From positions 1-34,578 of the forward strand of contig JAGXRG010000036.1 in NCBI GenBank assembly GCA_018335935.1: 34,578 nt of DNA, written 5' to 3'. Both the position numbers and the translations under genes were made by a program. The notes below the pieces were generated by a model that worked only from the letters and a program-made list of their open reading frames with translations, ran no database searches and had not been told where the DNA came from. Of the stretch, positions 34,301 to 34,578 are shown in pieces (within the stretch, counting starts at the first letter, position 1; each line of letters begins with the position of its first letter). Source of the DNA: Chitinophagaceae bacterium. Its GTDB lineage: Bacteria; Bacteroidota; Bacteroidia; Chitinophagales; Chitinophagaceae.

Positions 34301-34578
34301 CATTGTTCATTAAATCGAGGATCATTAGGAATAAATTCTATAGCGTTTAGCTGATTGTTTTCATTGTTTAAATGAACTTTATAAACTGGTTCAACAACTT
34401 CAAAAAAAGACGTTTTTTTTAATTCAGTATATACACGTTTAACATCAATATCTGAATCAAAAGTCAATGTATACCATAAATCCAGACCATATTTTTCATG
34501 TTGTGTTTTTAAATCTTCATTTAAGAGTGATTGTTTAAATAATGGCTCGAAAGCTATAATGTGAGTTTGATTATTCAA
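31330..34578 (-). CDS. Secreted subtilisin-like serine protease (S8), N-terminus beyond window
   Basis: The frame is open to the right edge, so the signal peptide and start are missing; about 1082 residues remain. A piece of propeptide-like sequence lies first, then the S8 catalytic domain: Asp in IVSVHDMGIQLNHPDLS (near residue 130), His in GYHGTHVAGTIAA (near 167), and Ser in GTSMASPHVAGVAGLVASML (near 342). After that come two related beta-sandwich domains of about 175 residues, each with LWKKGGSNL or FWKKGGKQL and a final DNINL or DNINIY, and an intervening CARDB-like stretch (IIVKNIGNQDITSLQI). The last 80 residues are a type A T9SS signal (FAIYPNPFNNQINV, LKPGIYTVNLIY, ending KLVKLN). 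The family is secreted and held on the cell surface or released. Confidence 0.93.
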   Translation of the reverse strand: MNNQTHIIAFEPLFKQSLLNEDLKTQHEKYGLDLWYTLTFDSDIDVKRVYTELKKTSFFEVVEPVYKVHLNNENNQLNAIEFIPNDPRFNEQWHYYNTGQANGKIGKDIKLNEAWDIETGKPSVIVSVHDMGIQLNHPDLSQNIAINKGFNFIDNNDTISPGYHGTHVAGTIAAVNNNGVGVGGIAGGNGNTNSGIRLMSIQIFKGNRSGGLADGFVYAADHGAAISNNSWAYNAPNVYEISVLEAIDYFIDNGGGAALNGGLVIFAAGNVSRQYAYYPSSYERVINVAATNNRDEKANYSTFGSWVDISAPGGDYSNGVSSQVLSTTVNDGYAGDHGTSMASPHVAGVAGLVASMLSGKASASDVREIILSTTDNIDSLNTNFKGLLGSGRLNAFKAVQKANDYKNLYITASPDSFKASNQCNTIQLNWKLNSNNDSVIIAYSNVNDIASPINGVMYQLNDKIGNGKVIYNGKSNNFIFNKNDDSLHFFKIWSKSNTQQYSLSRTSEIVDYITINGSGAITENFNYPPYFPTQAWNVMNPDNDLSWYHTAGDTANTGAGDLYSMCMYNYQYNTLLGAIDYLKSPLFKIQNADSLQFSFWYAYQFRNTGHTIADSLELLISTDCGVTFSSLWKKGGSNLATVVSTADTAFYPFGMDKWKQQTIDLSAYKNAEKIQFAFKAINGKGNNIFIDNINLNKRFLLDADLVSINQPELPLCTQNLSPEIIVKNIGNQDITSLQIQTSIDNVNQNTFLWNGIIKKDETKTIVLNALNTSKGLHELKINLFQINGKNDDFILNNTLSKSFLVKSKEQMPMNLSFEENLFPSKNWYILQEPKDAITWTKTNLYGSKGSSSSIVLKNYLYNGKREVDDFISPIFVVDRNMDSAFLLFNYAHATKLHPDSLNYQFDSLEIAYSKDCGITWNTFWKKGGKQLQTINQTSNYDKEFFPNAADWKSDSIYIPQLFKIGDQTQFRFRNLNYFGNNLYLDNINIYSMYLAPNTKTKGFAIYPNPFNNQINVQHLNNPSDFEAIIIYDAIGKKVFQKLFQGLVNKNEVINTSNLKPGIYTVNLIYNGSKITEKLVKLN

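Overview
The window is AT-rich DNA from a member of the Bacteroidota, most likely the order Chitinophagales (Chitinophagaceae-like). The evidence is two PorP/SprF outer-membrane proteins beside very large proteins with the type B type IX secretion (T9SS) C-terminal signal, a subtilase with the type A T9SS signal, promoters of the Bacteroidota form TAnnTTTG, no Shine-Dalgarno-like leaders, and an elongation factor P of the Chitinophagaceae kind with Arg at the tip of domain I.

Layout. 1-7367 (minus strand) is a surface-protein locus: a cargo protein with a type B signal, then PorP/SprF, then a giant Ig/PKD-repeat protein that leaves the window on the left. 7535-9486 holds a DUF6580 membrane protein, a beta-barrel protein and a SpoU-type RNA methyltransferase. 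9487-15384 (minus strand) holds a UbiD-type decarboxylase, a repeat-rich GIY-YIG cassette, glucose-6-phosphate isomerase and a coupled pair of small membrane proteins. 15492-19007 holds tRNA-Ser(GCT), efp, a DUF6526 membrane protein and recG. 19050-23745 is a second T9SS pair, with an SBBP/PKD cargo protein followed 4 bp later by PorP/SprF. 23735-31333 holds housekeeping genes: a HAD phosphatase, a DPP IV-type peptidase, a pterin synthase overlapping folE, a DUF721 protein, glmS, a GNAT acetyltransferase and a pRiA4 ORF-3-like protein. From 31330 to the right edge is a secreted subtilase, cut at its N-terminus.

How the genes work together. The T9SS cargo proteins and their PorP/SprF partners probably form two surface adhesin or gliding-type modules. 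The subtilase and DPP IV-type peptidase fit secreted and periplasmic protein breakdown. folE and the pterin synthase overlap and share a pathway. glmS and the DUF721 gene are a tight pair.

The most unusual part is 11411-12513. A small GIY-YIG nuclease gene with a GTG start lies inside an array of about 69-nt imperfect hairpins, four of them in 83-90 bp tandem spacing. Mirror-image copies of two other palindromes bound the array, and the right end abuts the pgi stop codon, where the last codons of pgi are duplicated. It looks like a nuclease-plus-hairpin selfish unit, comparable in logic to RAYT/REP pairs; that reading is inference. Other points of note are a likely repeat insertion inside the UbiD-type gene, an EF-P tip with Arg instead of Lys, and a recG whose conserved N-terminus starts upstream of any ATG, GTG or TTG.
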